DNA of 64,000 bases from Rhipidocladum racemiflorum (GCA_036346355.1 JAYEVF010000047.1:248001-312000), one strand, 5' to 3'. Positions 20,864 to 33,684 are shown, counted from the first letter of the stretch. The notes: generated by a model from the letters alone, not told the origin. Numbers and translations are program-made.

Positions 20864-23800
20864 ACGGTGAACGAAATGAAGCTGGGTGCCAAACACACCG
20901 AATGCAATTCATATGTGTTGTAACTCATTTAGGCATGCATTTCGAATCCGTCCGAGTCGCCGTGATATATTCCACAATGATGAGTTCCTAAGCTGAAAAA
21001 ATCGAAAGCGATGCACGAAACGAAACTGAGTGCCAAACACTCAGAATTAACTTACGATGTTCGCTTGTGCGTTTCATCACAATTCTGCACTCATTTTGAA
21101 TACGTCCGAGTGAGTGCGAAAAATCCTCCCGCGACGGGTCACAAGGGGTACTGCAAGCTGCGTCCGAACGAAAACGATGCACGAAACGAAACTCGGTGTC
21201 AAACTCGCCGACTGGGCTTCATATGCGCCCCGGCCCGTTTCAGCAAGCATTTCGAGTACGACCGACTTGAAGCGAAACATTCATGCACAATCGGTCCCTA
21301 ATGGTAATGTAAACTACACGCGTACTAGAATGGTGCAAAGAACAAAACATTGTTCCAAACATGCTGAATGAACTTCATATATGCCCAAGCACATTTCGGC
21401 ATGCGTTTTGAATCTTTACGAGTAGTGTGAAACATTCCTCCGCGACGAGTACTGTATGGTGCAAGGATTTTCACAAGAAAACGACGCATAAGATGAAGCT
21501 GAGTGTCAATCAACCAGAATGGACTTCATGTCTGCCTATCTCATTTTAGCAAGCCATTTGGGCTCATCCGTGTCGGTGCGAAACCTACACGACAAATGGT
21601 ACTACAAGTCACGTTCGTACCAGAACGAGTACGAAAATAAAGGTTGCGGCAGACACCCCGAATAGTGTTCATGTGTGCCTAAGCTCACTTCGGCATGCAT
21701 TTCTGTTGCATCCGGGTCGGTGCAAAACATTTCTCCGCGATAGGTGCCAACGGGTACTGCAAGCTGCGTGCGTATCAAAACGATGCACGGAAGGAAAATG
21801 TAGGCCAAACTGGCGCGAGTGGACTTTCCATGCATTGCTGCTACAGTTTTTCATTCGTTTCGAATACGTCCGAGTGAGTGTCGAAACATCGCTCCAAGAC
21901 GGGTCACAAGGTGTTCTGCAAGCTGCGTCTGGACAGAAACGATGCACGAAAGGAAAATTTGTGTCAAACTCCCCGAATGGACTTCATATATGCCCTATCC
22001 CATTTCGACAAGCATTTCGAGTACGTCCGAGTCGATGCGAAATATTCATGCACGATGGGTCCCTAGTGGTACTGTAAACTATACGCGTACCAAAACGGTG
22101 CACGAAACGAATCTTCGTTCCAATCGTACCGAATGAACTTCATATTTTCCCAAGGATATTCCGGCATGCATTTCGAGTCCGTCCGAGTTGTTGTGAAACA
22201 TTTCTCCGCGATGAGCACGAACGAATACAACAAGTGGCGCCCGTCTGAAAACGTTGCATGAGATGAAACTAAGTGCCAAACACATCGAGTGGAATTCATA
22301 TGTGCTCCCACTCATTTCGGCATGCATTTTGAAAATGTCCGAGTCGGTGTCAAATATTCCACCACGACGGGTTCCCACGGGTAATAATAGCTGATTACAA
22401 ACGAAACCGATGCACGAAACAGAACCAAGTGCAAAACACCCCGAAAGAACTTACGATGTTTGCTAGTGCTTTTCATCATTTGTATCGAATACATTCGAGT
22501 AGGTCTGAAACATTCCTCCACGACGCGTCCCAACGGGCACTGCAGCGGAAGCCATTCGAAAATGAAAATGATGCACGAAATGACACATTGTGGCAAACAC
22601 CACGCACGCCAAAAATGATGCACGAAATGGAACATTATGTCAAGCACCTTACACGCTGCAACCTAGCACGCCAAAATGAAACATTCCGACACGAAACGAA
22701 AACGGTGAACGAAATGAAGCCGGGTGCCAAACACACCGAATGCAATTCATATGTGTTGTAACTTATTTAGGCATGCATTTCGAATCCGTCCGAGTCGCCG
22801 TGAAATATTCCACATTGACGAGTTTCTAAGCTGAAAAAATCAAAAGCGATGCACGAAACGAAACTGAGTGCCAAACACCCAGAATTAGGTTACGATGTTC
22901 GCTTGTGCGTTTCAGCACAATTCTGCACTCATTTTGAATACGTCCGAGTGAGTGCGAAACATCCCCCCGTGACGGGTCACAAGGGGTACTGCAAGCTGCG
23001 TCCGAACGAAAACGATGCACGAAACGAAACTCGGTGTCAAACTCCCCGACTGGGCTTCATATGCGCCCCGGCCCGTTTCAGCAAGCATATCGAGTACGAC
23101 CGGCTCAAAGCGAAACATTCATGCAAAATCGGTCCCTAATGGTAATGTAAACTACACGCGTACTAGAATGGTGCAAAGAACAAAACATTGTTCCAAACAT
23201 GCCGAATGAACTACATATATGCCCAAGCACATTTCGGCATGCGTTTTGAATCTTTACGAGTAGTGTGAAACATTCCTCCGCGACGAGTACTGTATGGTGT
23301 AAGGATTTTCACAAGAAAACGACGCATAAGATGAAGCTGAGTGTCAATCAACCAGAATGGACTTCATGTCTGCCTAGCTCATTTTAGCAAGCCATTTGGG
23401 CTCATCCGTGTCGGTGCGAAACCTACACGGCAAATGGTACTACAAGTCACGTTCGTACCAGAACGAGTACGAAAATAAAGGTTGCGGCAGACACCCTGAA
23501 TAGCGTTCATGTGTGCCTAAGCTCACTTCGGCATGCATTTCTGTTGCATCCGGGTCGGTGCAAAACATTTCTCCGCGATAGGTGCCAACGGGTACTGCAA
23601 GCTGCGTGCGTATCAAAACGATTCACGGAAGGAAAATATAGGCCAAACTGCGCGAGTGGACTTTCCATGCATTGCTGCTACAGTTCTTCATTCGTTTCGA
23701 ATACGTCCGAGTGAGTGTGGAAACATCGCTCCGCGACGGGTCGCAAGGTGTTCTGCAAGCTGCGTCCGGACGGAAACGATGCACGAAAGGAAAATTGGTG

Positions 23801-24577
23801 TCAAACTCCCCGAATGGACTTCATATATGCCCTATCCCATTTCGACAAGCATTTCGAGTACGTCCGAGTCGATGCGAAATATTCATGCACGATGGGACTC
23901 TAATGGAACTGTAAACTACACGCGTACCAAAACGGTGCACGAAACAAAACTTCGTTCCAATCGTGCCGAATGAACTTCATATTTGCCCAAGCACATTTCG
24001 GCATGCATTTCGAGTCCGTCCGAGTTGTTGTGAAACATTTCTCCGCGATGAGCACGAACGAATACAACAAGCGGCGCCCGTTCGAAAACGTTGCACGAGA
24101 TGAAACTGAGTGCCAAACACATCGAGTGGAATTCATATGTGCTCCCACTCATTTCGGCATGCATTTTGAATATGTCCAAGTCGGTGTCAAATGTTCCACC
24201 ACGACGGGTTCCCACGGGTAATAAAAGCTGATTACAAATGAAACCGATGCACGAAACAGAACCGAGTGCCAAACACCCCGAAAGAACTTACGATGTTTGC
24301 TAGTGCTTTTCATCATTTGTATCGAATCCATTCGAGTAGGTCTGAAACATTCCTCCACGACGCGTCCCAACGGGCACTGCAGCGGAAGCCATTCGAAAAT
24401 GAAAATGATGCACGAAATGACACGTTGTGGCAAACACCACGCACGCCGAAAATGATGCACGAAATGGAACATTATGGCAAGCACCTTACACGCTGCAACC
24501 TAGCACGCCAAAATGAAACATTGCGGTACGAAACGAAAACAGTGAACGAAATGAAGCCGGGTGCCAAACACACCGAA
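20864..24577 (-). repeat. Satellite array, reverse orientation
   Basis: It is the reverse complement of the same HOR, starting with the monomer ACGGTGAACGAAATGAAGC. The reversed marker AAATGGTACT ends at 21603 and 23441, 1838 bp apart, so the HOR period is unchanged. The right edge is at CACACCGAA (24577), where CRM gag sequence begins. CG-adjacent indels are rarer here than in the forward block. Confidence 0.95.
21604..23441 (-). repeat. Reverse-orientation HOR copy (1838 bp)
   Basis: The one complete HOR in the reverse block, defined between reversed AAATGGTACT markers. It keeps the 49-bp internal duplication near 22570-22630. Confidence 0.9.
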
Positions 24578-25234
24578 AGTTGGGAATTTTTACTTGATCA
24601 AAAGTATGCATGCCATGAATTTCCTGAGGATAAGCGAGTTAGGGCTGCTACTAGTGAGTTTACGGATTTTGCTTCTGTTTGGTGGAGAGAGCATTGCCGT
24701 GTTCATACAAATAACATACCCACCACTTGCGAAGCCCTAAAGTTGGTTATGCGACATAGATTTGTTCCCTCCTATTATGCTAGAGATTTACTTAATACAT
24801 TACAACGCTTACGCCAAGGTAAAAGTTCAGTACAAGAATATTATCAAGAATTACAAATTGGCATGTTGCATTGTGGTTTAATTGAAAATGAGGACGCATC
24901 TATGGCCCGTTTCTTAGGTGGTTTAAATCGCGAAATCCAAGACATTCTAGATTATAAGGATTACAATTCGATGACTCGTTTATTCCATCTTGCTTGCAAA
25001 GCTGAACGTGAAGTGCAGGGACGACAAGCGAGGGCCAAAACTAACTTTTCTGCAGGTCGTACTACCTCATGGATGCCACACACCCCTGCTGCCCCGTCAG
25101 GTCGTACCATTTCACCAAGTCACTCCAATGACAAGACGACACCCAATTCTGCACCACGCACATCCCTTCCGACGACACGAACCACTCAAACGCCTACAAA
25201 GAGTTCATCGTCGTCAGTTGCTTCAACAGGGTGA
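24578..25234 (+). pseudogene. CRM gag (element B), truncated
   Basis: The frame starts inside the capsid region (LLDQKYACHEFPEDKRVRAA) and continues through FASVWWREHC, VPSYYARDLLNTLQRLRQG, SVQEYYQELQ and ARFLGGLNREIQD to the Ser/Thr-rich linker. A TGA at 25232-25234 replaces the CGA arginine codon of element A, a C-to-T change at a CG site. The apparent open frame beginning at 24266 is fused to satellite by chance. The zinc knuckle follows at about 25253 in the same frame after the stop. Confidence 0.9.
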
Positions 25235-26909
25235 ACCAAAGATATTCAGTGCCATCGCTGCAAGGGCTTTGGTCATGTCATGAGGGATTGTCCAAACACA
25301 CGTGTGCTCATAGTTCGCGAAGACGGTGAGTACGATTCAGCAAGCGATCTTGATGAAGATACATATGCTTTGCTCGCTGACAATGCAGAGGATGATACCA
25401 ATTCCGAACTTCAAGAAGAGCACATCAGCGCGGGTGACGCCGACCAATTCCTGAGTATCGTTTCCCAGCGAGTACTTAGTGCCCAGATTGCCAGTGGCGA
25501 ACAGAATCAGCGCCACAACTTGTTTCATATTAAAGGCGTCGTCAAGGAACGCGCAATTCGAATCATCATTGATGGTGGAAGTTGCAATAATCTCGCCAGC
25601 CAGGACATGGTAGAAAAACTCGCACTCTCCACTAGACCGCATCCTCAACCCTACCACATCCAATGGTTCACCAACAGCGGCAAGCTCAAGGTAACCCGTC
25701 TGGTAAGAGTTCATTTTGTTTTAGGTTCTTATCATGATTATGTTGATTGCGTATGTCGCATCTATGCAAGCTTGTTCCATGTTGTTAGGTAGACCATGGC
25801 AATATGATAAAAATTGTTTACATCATGGTAGAACAAATCAATATTCCTTTGTGCATAAAGACAAGAAAATTGTGTTACATCCAATGTCTCCTGATGCTAT
25901 TTTCAAAGATGAGATTGATAGGGCTAATAGAGAGAAAAATCTGGACCACACAAAAAGCGAAAATCAACTTGTAGCGCAGGACCTTAAACCGCACCTTAAA
26001 AAACAATCTACACCTGTGCCTGACAAAAAGACTGAGATTCAATTGAAGGGTGCGTGCTTTCTTGCTACCAAATCTGATTTGCACGAGTTACATGTTAGTG
26101 ATACTGTTTGTTATGCTCTCGTTTGCAAAGAGGCCTTATTTTCATTTGAAGATCTGCCTTCTCTTTTGCCTCCTGCTGTCACTAACCTTTTGCAGGAGTA
26201 CATTGACGTGTTTCCCAAAGAGGTACCACTGGGGCTGCCACCACCCGAGGAATTGAGCACCAAATTGACCTCATCCCCGAGCATCGTTGCCCAATCGCGG
26301 CGCCATACAGAACAAATCCGGAAGAGACTAAGGAAATACACCGCCAAGTTCAAGACCTGCTTGACAAAGGGTATGTACGTGAGTCTCTTAGCCCTTGTGC
26401 TGTTCCGGTCATTTTAGTTCCAAAGAAAGATGGATCATGGCGCATGTGTGTTGACTGTCGAGCAATCAATAATATCACCATTAGGTATCGTCCGCGTATT
26501 CCTCGATTAGATGATATGCTTGATGAGTTAAGTGGTTCTACAGTTTTCTCTAAAGTTGATTTCCGTAGTGGGTACCACCAGATTCGCATGAAGCTAGGAG
26601 ATGAATGGAAAACGGCTTTTAAAACTAAGTTCGGTCTATATGAGTGGTTAGTAATGCCTTTTGGGTTAACTAATGCACCTAGCACTTTCATGAGATTGAT
26701 GAACGAAGTTTTGCGAGCTTTCATTGGCAAATTTGTGGTGGTTTATTTTGACGATATTTTGATCTACAGCATATCTTTGGAGGAACACCTTAACCATTTA
26801 CGTGCTGTTTTTGATGCTTTACGAGATGCACGTTTATTTGGTAACCTTGAGAAGTGCGCCTTTTGCACGGATCGAGTCTCTTTTCTTGGTTATGTTGTTA
26901 CTCCCCAGG
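25235..26909 (+). pseudogene. CRM protease and reverse transcriptase (element B)
   Basis: The order is zinc knuckle (CHRCKGFGHVMRDC), acidic linker, protease (RIIIDGGSCNNLAS), the tether with CSMLLGRPWQYDKN, then RT with VPKKDGSWRMCVDCRAINN and YFDDILIYS. Breaks: a frame shift near 25750 (CVCRIYASLF instead of the DVVPMQAC seen in A), another near 26240, and one near 26420. The domain is cut at VTPQ (26909) by element A and resumes at 34541 with GIEVDQAKVVAI. Residual protein would be inactive. Confidence 0.9.
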
Positions 26910-27743
26910 TGATAGACCTGGAGTGCCCGATCTTTCGGCGGAGTGATAACTATCGATTGGTGTTGGAGAAGACTCTCACGATCCGACTACGCACGAACAA
27001 GTCGATGGCGCCTTAGCAATCGCTGAACCTACTCCGCGTGGTTATTGATCTAGGTAGCCGAGATCAACCTGAACACGAAGTTCAATTCTTGTTGGTAATC
27101 GAAGAACAAACAAGAACAAGTAAAACAATCTGAAGTATGAGAGAAGGTGGAGACGAATTGAGATTCTATTAAAGTCTTCACAAGGTGGCTATCTAGCACA
27201 ACTTGAAGAAGAAAGTTTGCACACGGCTAAACTTAATCAACAAAATCTGAGTTCTAAAGGAGGGACGACAGGGGTATATAAAGGGAGAAGGGAGGCGCCC
27301 ATATGGCAGCCAAGGGGGAGGGCGCACATGCAGCCCAAAACAGGAGGAAAATCCGCCCTCTTTTCCTTCTTAACAAAGCTTCCTAAAATACAAAAGGAAA
27401 GAAATAAAAGAGAATTTCATGGCGCCTTGATCTGATTTCGGTCCTTCAAAAGGAAAGGAAACTCTTTCCTCCTTTCCTTCTTGGTAGTATTTCGCATGTG
27501 CTTGTTTTCCTCTTTGACTTTGTCTTCGAATCCTGCGCACATGATGACCGAGCTTGATCTTCTCCTTGGTTTCTAAGAACAATAAAATCATCACAAGAAT
27601 TAACTAGCAATCCATTCTGTGAATTAGTTGTATACAAACTTAGAAACGAGTTGACCTGATAATTGAGCTGACGTGCTTTGGCACGAGTAATTGGTCCTTG
27701 CACAGATGGCTCATTTGTGTTCATGGAAGAGATGTCCTCATCA
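26910..27743 (-). repeat. 3' LTR of CRM element A (834 bp)
   Basis: It runs from GATGTCCTCATCA at 27743 (LTR start on the minus strand) to TGATAGACCTGGAG at 26910 (LTR end). It encodes the final part of the polyprotein down to 27446. Compared with the 5' LTR it has one G missing in each of two G runs near 27277 and 27286 and one in the run near 27529. Confidence 0.95.
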
Positions 27744-29537
27744 TGCTCCCCTTCTTGCATTTGAGTCGCCCTCGACTCAAGCTCATCGTCTTCTCCCAAG
27801 TATGGTTTCAAATCGGCAATGTTGAATGTGGGACTAACCCCAAAATCTGCAGGCAATTCAAGCTTATATGCATTATCATTTATCTTTGCCAATACTTTGA
27901 AAGGACCATCAGCTCGCGGCATCAACTTAGATTTTCTTAATTCAGGGAATCGATCTTTACGCAAATGCAACCAAACTAAATCCCCAGGTTCAAAAGTTAC
28001 ATGCTTCCTTCCCTTACTACCAGCAAGTTTATATTTAGCATTCATGCGTTCTATGTTTTCTTTAGTTGTCTCATGCATTTTCATAATTAAATCAGCACGT
28101 TGTTTAGCATCAAAATTCAATTTTTCTGAACATGGAAGAGGTAATAAATCAATAGGAGCACGAGGGACAAAACCATATACAATCTCAAAAGGGCACAACT
28201 TAGTAGTAGAATGCAGTGAACGATTATAAGCAAATTCAATATGAGGTAAGCATTCTTCCCACAACTTTATGTTCTTTTTCAAAATAGCCCTAAGCATGGT
28301 AGATAAAGATCGATTGACAACTTCAGTTTGTCCATCAGTTTGGGGATGACAAGTAGTAGAAAATAACAGCTTAGTCCCTAATTTAGCCCACAATGTTCGC
28401 CAAAATGACTCAGGAATTTAGTATCGCGATCTGAAACTATTGTGTTAGGCATACCATGTAAGCGCACAATTTCACGAAAGAACAAGTCGGCCACATTGGT
28501 AGCATCATCAGTTTTATGACATGGAATAAAATGCGCCATCTTAGAAAATCTATCCACCACAACAAAAATGCTATCCCTCCCCTTCTTTGTTCGAGGTAGA
28601 CCTAAAACAAAGTCCATCGAAATATCCTCCCAAGGCATGCTAGGAACAGGAAGAGGCATGTATAAACCATGTGGATTGAGACGTGACTTAGCTTGTTGGC
28701 ATGTGGTGCAGCGAGCGACAAATCGTTCCACGTCCCTTCTCATTTTCGGCCAAAAGAAATGGTTAGCAAGAATATCCTCCGTCTTTTTCACTCCAAAGTG
28801 TCCCATGAGACCACCTCCATGCGCCTCCTGCAGTAGCAACAAGCTTAACGGAACTAGCGGGAATGCATAGTTTGTTAGCTCTAAACAAAAAGCCATTTTG
28901 GAGGACAAACTTATTCCAAACTCTTCCTTCTGTACATTTGAGCAAAACAACATGAAAATCAGCATCATGTTCATATTGATTCTTAATTGTCTCTAATCCA
29001 AAAATTTTGAAGTCAAGTTGTGTAAGCATGGTATATCGTCGAGACAAAGCATCAGCAATAATATTGTCTTTACCGTTCTTGTGTTTGATAACATAGGGAA
29101 AAGACTCTATGAATTCAACCCATTTGGCATGACGACGATTCAATTTTGCTTGACTTCGAATATGCTTTAAGGATTCGTGATCAGAATGTATGACAAATTC
29201 TTTGGGCCATAAATAATGTTGCCAAGTTTCTAAAGTTCGAACTAGAGCATATAATTCCTTGTCATAAGTAGAATAGTTCAAACTAGGCCCACTCAACTTC
29301 TCACTAAAATAAGCAATTGGTTTTATCTTGTAACAGCACACCACCCAACCCAATTCCACTAGCATCACATTCTAGTTCAAAGGTCTTAGAAAAATCAGGG
29401 AGTTGGAGAAGTGGGGCATGTGTCAACTTATCTTTTAAATGCTGGAAGGCGTGCTCCTGTGCATCTCTCCAATCAAATTGTACACCCTTCTTAGTGAGCT
29501 CATTCAATGGTGCGGCAATGGTGCTTAAATCCTTCAC
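27446..29537 (-). pseudogene. CRM RNase H, integrase and CR tail (element A)
   Basis: On the minus strand: RNase H (ELECDASGIGLGGVLLQ, NYSTYDKELYALVRTLETW, FVIHSDHESLKHI), integrase zinc finger (HGTLWSEKDG... then CTTCQQAKSRLNPHG), catalytic core with ISMDFVLGLP, IVSDRDTKF and the TDGQTEVVN glutamate, then the GPFKVLAKINDNAYKLELP region and the CR-type tail GPITRAKARQLN inside the LTR. At least three frame shifts separate open segments (29304-29537, 28763-29368, 28378-28974, 27446-28393). The last segment, 315 codons, ends 298 bp inside the LTR. Confidence 0.9.
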
Positions 29538-29563
29538 TACACGACGTTAGAATCCCGCAAGTC

Positions 29564-31387
29564 CTAAAAGCTCCGCACCTGTGTGACCGCTTTAGGAGTC
29601 GGCCAACTCTGTATTGCTACCACCTTGGCTTGATCAACTTCAATGCCCCTGCGGAGTAACAACATAGCCAAGAAAAGAGACTCGATCCGTGCAAAAGGTG
29701 CACTTCTCAAGATTACCAAATAAACGCGTGCATCACGTAAAGCATTTAAAACAGCACGTAAGTGATCAAGATGCGCCTCCAAAGATGTACTGTAGATTAG
29801 AATATCATCAAAGTAAACTACCACAAAGCGGCCAATGAAAGCTCTCAAAACCTCATTCATTAATCTCATGAAAGTGCTAGGTGCATTAGTTAAACCAAAC
29901 GGCATGACTAACCACTCATATAGACCGAACTTAGTTTTAAAGGCTGTTTTCCATTCATCTCCGAGCTTCATGCGAATTTGATGATATCCACTACGTAAAT
30001 CAATTTTAGAGAAAACAGTAGAGCCACTCAACTCATCAAGCATATCATCTAATCGAGGAATAGGATGGCGATATCGAATGGTGATATTATTAATAGCTCT
30101 ACAGTCAACACACATGCGCCATGAGCCATCTTTCTTTGGAACTAAAAGGATTGGAACAGCACAAGGGCTAAGAGACTCACGTACGTATCCTTTGTCAAGC
30201 AGATCTTGAACTTGGCGTTGTATTTCTTTAGTCTCTTCCGGGTTTGTGCGGTATGGCGCACGATTGGGTAGCGAGGCGCCGGGAATGAGGTCAATTTGGT
30301 GCTCAATGCCTCGCATTGGTGGCAGCCCCGGTGGTACCTCGTTGGGAAACACATCCATGTACTCCTGTAAAAGATTAGTGACAGCAGGAGGCAAAAGAGA
30401 AGGTAGATCTTCACATGAAAATAGAGCCTCTTTGCAAATGAGAGCGTAACAAAGAGAATCACTAGCATGTAATTCATTCAAATCAGATTTGGTAGCTAGG
30501 AAACATGCACCCTTCAATTGAATCTCATTTGGTTTGTCATGAACAGATTTAGCATTTTTCTCAAGGTGCTGTTTTTGATCATGTACCACAATCTGATTTT
30601 CACTTTTGTTGTTGTTTAGATTCTTCTCTCTATTAGCTCTATCAATCTCATCTTTGAAAATAGCATCGGGAGACATGGGATGTAAGACAATTTTCTTATC
30701 TTGGTGCACAAAAGAGTATTGATTAGTTCTACCATGATGTACACAATTTTTATCATATTGCCATGGTCTACCTAACAGCATGGAACAAGCTTGCATAGGT
30801 ACAACATCGCAATCAACATAATCATGATAAGAACCTAAAATAAAATGCACTCTTACCAAGCGGGTTACCTTTAGTTTGCCGCTGTTTGTGAACCATTGGA
30901 TGTGGTAAGGTTGAGGATGTGGTCTAGTGGAGAGTGCAAGCTTTTCAACCATGTCCACGCTAGCGAGGTTGTTGCAACTCCCACCGTCAATGATGATCCG
31001 AATGGCACGCTCCTTCACGACGCCTTTGATATGAAACAAGTTGTGGCGCTGATTTTGGTCGCCACTGGCAATCTGAGCGCTAAGTACTCGTTGGGAGACG
31101 ACACTTAGAAATTTGTTAGCGTCACCCGCGCTAATGTGCTCTTCTTGAAGCGCGGAGTTGGTGTCATTTTCTGCATCGTTAGCAATCAAAGCATATGTTT
31201 CTTCATCAAGATCACTAGCGGAGTCATACTCACCATCTTCGCGAACTATGAGCACACGAGTATTTGGACAATCCCGCATGATATGACCAAAACCTTTGCA
31301 TCGGTGGCACTGAATATCTTTGGTGCGCCCCGTGGAAGCAATGGATGACGACGAACTGTTTGTAGGAGCTTGAGTGGTTCGTGTCAT
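29564..31387 (-). CDS. CRM zinc knuckle, protease and reverse transcriptase (element A)
   Basis: An open frame of 607 codons on the minus strand. The zinc knuckle CHRCKGFGHIMRDC is at residues 27-40, followed by an acidic linker and the protease motif IIIDGGSCNN with the aspartate at residue 134. The RT region has VPKKDGSWRMCVDCRAINN, SKIDLRSGYHQIRMKLGDEW and YFDDILIYS. It ends at a frame shift near 29564, at the start of RNase H. The first residues overlap the end of the gag frame. This is the longest undisturbed piece of CRM pol in the window. The true product would be an internal part of a Gag-Pol polyprotein, so the first ATG is not a real start. Confidence 0.85.
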   Translation of the reverse strand: MTRTTQAPTNSSSSSIASTGRTKDIQCHRCKGFGHIMRDCPNTRVLIVREDGEYDSASDLDEETYALIANDAENDTNSALQEEHISAGDANKFLSVVSQRVLSAQIASGDQNQRHNLFHIKGVVKERAIRIIIDGGSCNNLASVDMVEKLALSTRPHPQPYHIQWFTNSGKLKVTRLVRVHFILGSYHDYVDCDVVPMQACSMLLGRPWQYDKNCVHHGRTNQYSFVHQDKKIVLHPMSPDAIFKDEIDRANREKNLNNNKSENQIVVHDQKQHLEKNAKSVHDKPNEIQLKGACFLATKSDLNELHASDSLCYALICKEALFSCEDLPSLLPPAVTNLLQEYMDVFPNEVPPGLPPMRGIEHQIDLIPGASLPNRAPYRTNPEETKEIQRQVQDLLDKGYVRESLSPCAVPILLVPKKDGSWRMCVDCRAINNITIRYRHPIPRLDDMLDELSGSTVFSKIDLRSGYHQIRMKLGDEWKTAFKTKFGLYEWLVMPFGLTNAPSTFMRLMNEVLRAFIGRFVVVYFDDILIYSTSLEAHLDHLRAVLNALRDARVYLVILRSAPFARIESLFLAMLLLRRGIEVDQAKVVAIQSWPTPKAVTQVRSF

Positions 31388-32583
31388 CGAAGGTGCAGTG
31401 CGTGGTGCTGAAGTTGATGTCGCCGGGTTGTTGGAGGGGCTTGGTGTTGTGGTACGAGCGGTCGGGGCAGCGGGGTGTGCGGCGTCCAGGAGGTAGTACG
31501 CCCTGCAGAAAAGTTAGTTTTGGCCCTCGCTTGTCGCCCCTGCAATTCACGCTCAGCTTTGCAAGCAAGATGGAATAATCGAGTCATCGAATTGTAATCT
31601 TTGTAATCTAAAATGTCTTGGATTTCTCGATTTAAACCACCTAGAAAACGAGCCATAGATGCTTCCTCATTTTCAAGTAAACCACAACGCAACATGCCAA
31701 TCTGTAATTCCTGATAATATTCTTCGACTGAGCTTTTACCTTGGCGCAAACGTTGTAATTTATTAAGCAAATCTCTAGCATAATAGGAAGGAACAAATCT
31801 ATGTCGCATGAGCAATTTTAAAGCCTCCCAAGTGGTGGGTATATTATGTGCATGGACACGACAATGCTCTCTCCACCAAATGGAAGCAAAATCTGTAAAC
31901 TCACTAGTAGCAGCCCTAACGCGTTTATCTTCAGGAAAGTCATGGCATGCATACTTTTGATCAACTAATAACTCCCAACTAAGGTAAGCATCGGGGTCAT
32001 ATTTGCCATCAAAAGTAGGTATAGTGATTTTTATTTTGGAGAACATATCGTCACGATCACGGACCTCACGTCGTATGGGAGCACGACGCATACCTTGTTG
32101 GTTGAATCGAGTCGACGATGGTCACGGTCGTGGTCGAAGAAGTCATCCTCTGACTCCGTGGTGTGGTGTGTATCGTTGTCACCATCTTGATCGTCCATCT
32201 CAACGCCCGGGGCTAAGGGAGCCCTAGATGTGCTAGCGAGGTGTATTGAAGCAGTCGACGTAGCGGGGCCATGCTGCATGGGTGGAACAGTCCTGGGCGC
32301 CCGTAACGCGCCGGTGTTGCTGCGAGGTGGATGACCGGGAACACCAGGGGCAGCAGCTGCAAGCACATCAAGTCTAGACAAAATATTTGCTAAAGCAGTG
32401 TTAGTAACTCCTTGCGCGGTCTCAATGGATCGGAGCCGATCTTCTTGGAGTGACATGCGCTCATTAGTGAGTCGTACATCCTCACTAAGTCCCTCGGTAG
32501 TGGTCTTTGTTATCCGCGCAAAGTGTGCAACGATGCCCTTCGTAAGGGAGATTGATGCAGAGAACTTTCGTCACCTGACATGG
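31384..32583 (-). pseudogene. CRM gag (element A)
   Basis: The ATG at 32583 (minus strand) starts MSGDESSLHQS, like the gag starts of the other CRM copies. A stop appears after about 22 codons in that frame, and the homologous sequence continues in another frame (MSLQEDRLRSIETAQGV, 32456-32031) and then in the 235-codon frame 32091-31384 with FDGKYDPDAYLSWELLVDQ, SIWWREHCRVH and ARFLGGLNREIQDILDY. Two frame shifts are therefore present. The capsid part is intact and structural by family: it packages element RNA into cytoplasmic particles. Confidence 0.9.
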
Positions 32584-33684
32584 TTAGTATAAGAACAGCA
32601 AAATACCAGCAAGTATGAGGTTCCTATCGACTAGGAGGTGGCTATGAATTACTCAATACTCACTGTTTTACCAAAAGCTCTTGTAAGTTCTTACCAAACC
32701 AACAGAGATGACGTGCTACCTAGAGTGTGAAACCCGAAGAGGTGAAGTTGAGCGATTGCCAGGTGTCACAACGCTGTTCGTGGTAGTAATATGTGTAGCT
32801 TGGAAGGTTTAAAATATGTAGCACGGATTAGCTTTTTCCCACTGAACTGAAGTAAGCTGAAAAGTCGTTCAAAATCAGTACAGTGCTGGTCCTAGGCTAG
32901 ATCGTACTAGAGACGCGAGCCTAAACACCAACGATGCCACCGAACAAAAACAAGTGGCCGCAGAGGAACAGTAGGTCTGAACAGCAGATGAAAAACAGCA
33001 CGAAAAATTTGCGTAAGATGGGGATTGTCTTAAAAGAGTAGAAACCACCTAAAAATAGGTTTGGGACAATAAAATTTCCGGAGCGGTTCCAGACTTTTTT
33101 TTTTTTTTTTTTGGGTCCGAACCGACCTCTTCTCTGTCTGGAACCGAAACCAATTAGCTGGATGACTCTTTGATCTGTTTAAACCGACTCAATCTCTAGT
33201 GCTACAAAGGAAACCGAAAAGACAAGGAGACTCTAGCGCGGAACAGGAAACCGAGCGCTAAAAAGGAAGTTTATGTAGTATTGTAGATTGCTTCTTCTCT
33301 TTCTTTTCTGGTTCAGCCGAGCTATGGAAAGTGGATTTTATATGGAGGTATGTGGAACACAACTTGGAAAAGAAAACCGATCTAGCCTGGAGAGCACGTG
33401 TGCCGCACGGTTTTGTTTTCTTTTGGGACGGCAGTATAGATCTAGGAAAACACGACTCTGCGAAAAAGTGACTAGAACTCGAAACTCTAAAGATCAAAAC
33501 GCTAAGACCAGCAAGCACATAATTATGTAACCGACGATTCAGCAAACCAAGAACAAGTAGTTAAAGCGGGGCACAAATTGTCTTGGTTAAAGAGGAAATC
33601 CTACAATAGCAAAACTATGGTGGCTGTTTTCTGACTTTAGGTAGTAAACAAAAAGCTAAAGAACTCTCACCGAGCAACCTGGAG
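32584..33684 (-). other. 5' leader of CRM element A
   Basis: About 1.1 kb between gag and primer site. It contains a run of about 18 T on the plus strand (A on the RNA strand) near 33094-33112, matched by the longer A run at 51199-51223 in the leader of element C. The flanking TCTGGAAC stretch is also shared, so the run sits in the same place. No supported gene. Confidence 0.75.

Noticed and set aside
9873..24577. Many open frames of 60-146 codons in the satellite on both strands
   Set aside because: They repeat with the HOR period in several frames and have no domain; the satellite simply has few stops in some frames. The same applies at 37563-41361 and 60158-62650.
24266..25234. A 322-codon frame that looks like a satellite-gag fusion protein
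   Set aside because: The first 100 codons are satellite and the join at 24577 is a truncation breakpoint; there is no sign of a promoter or selection.
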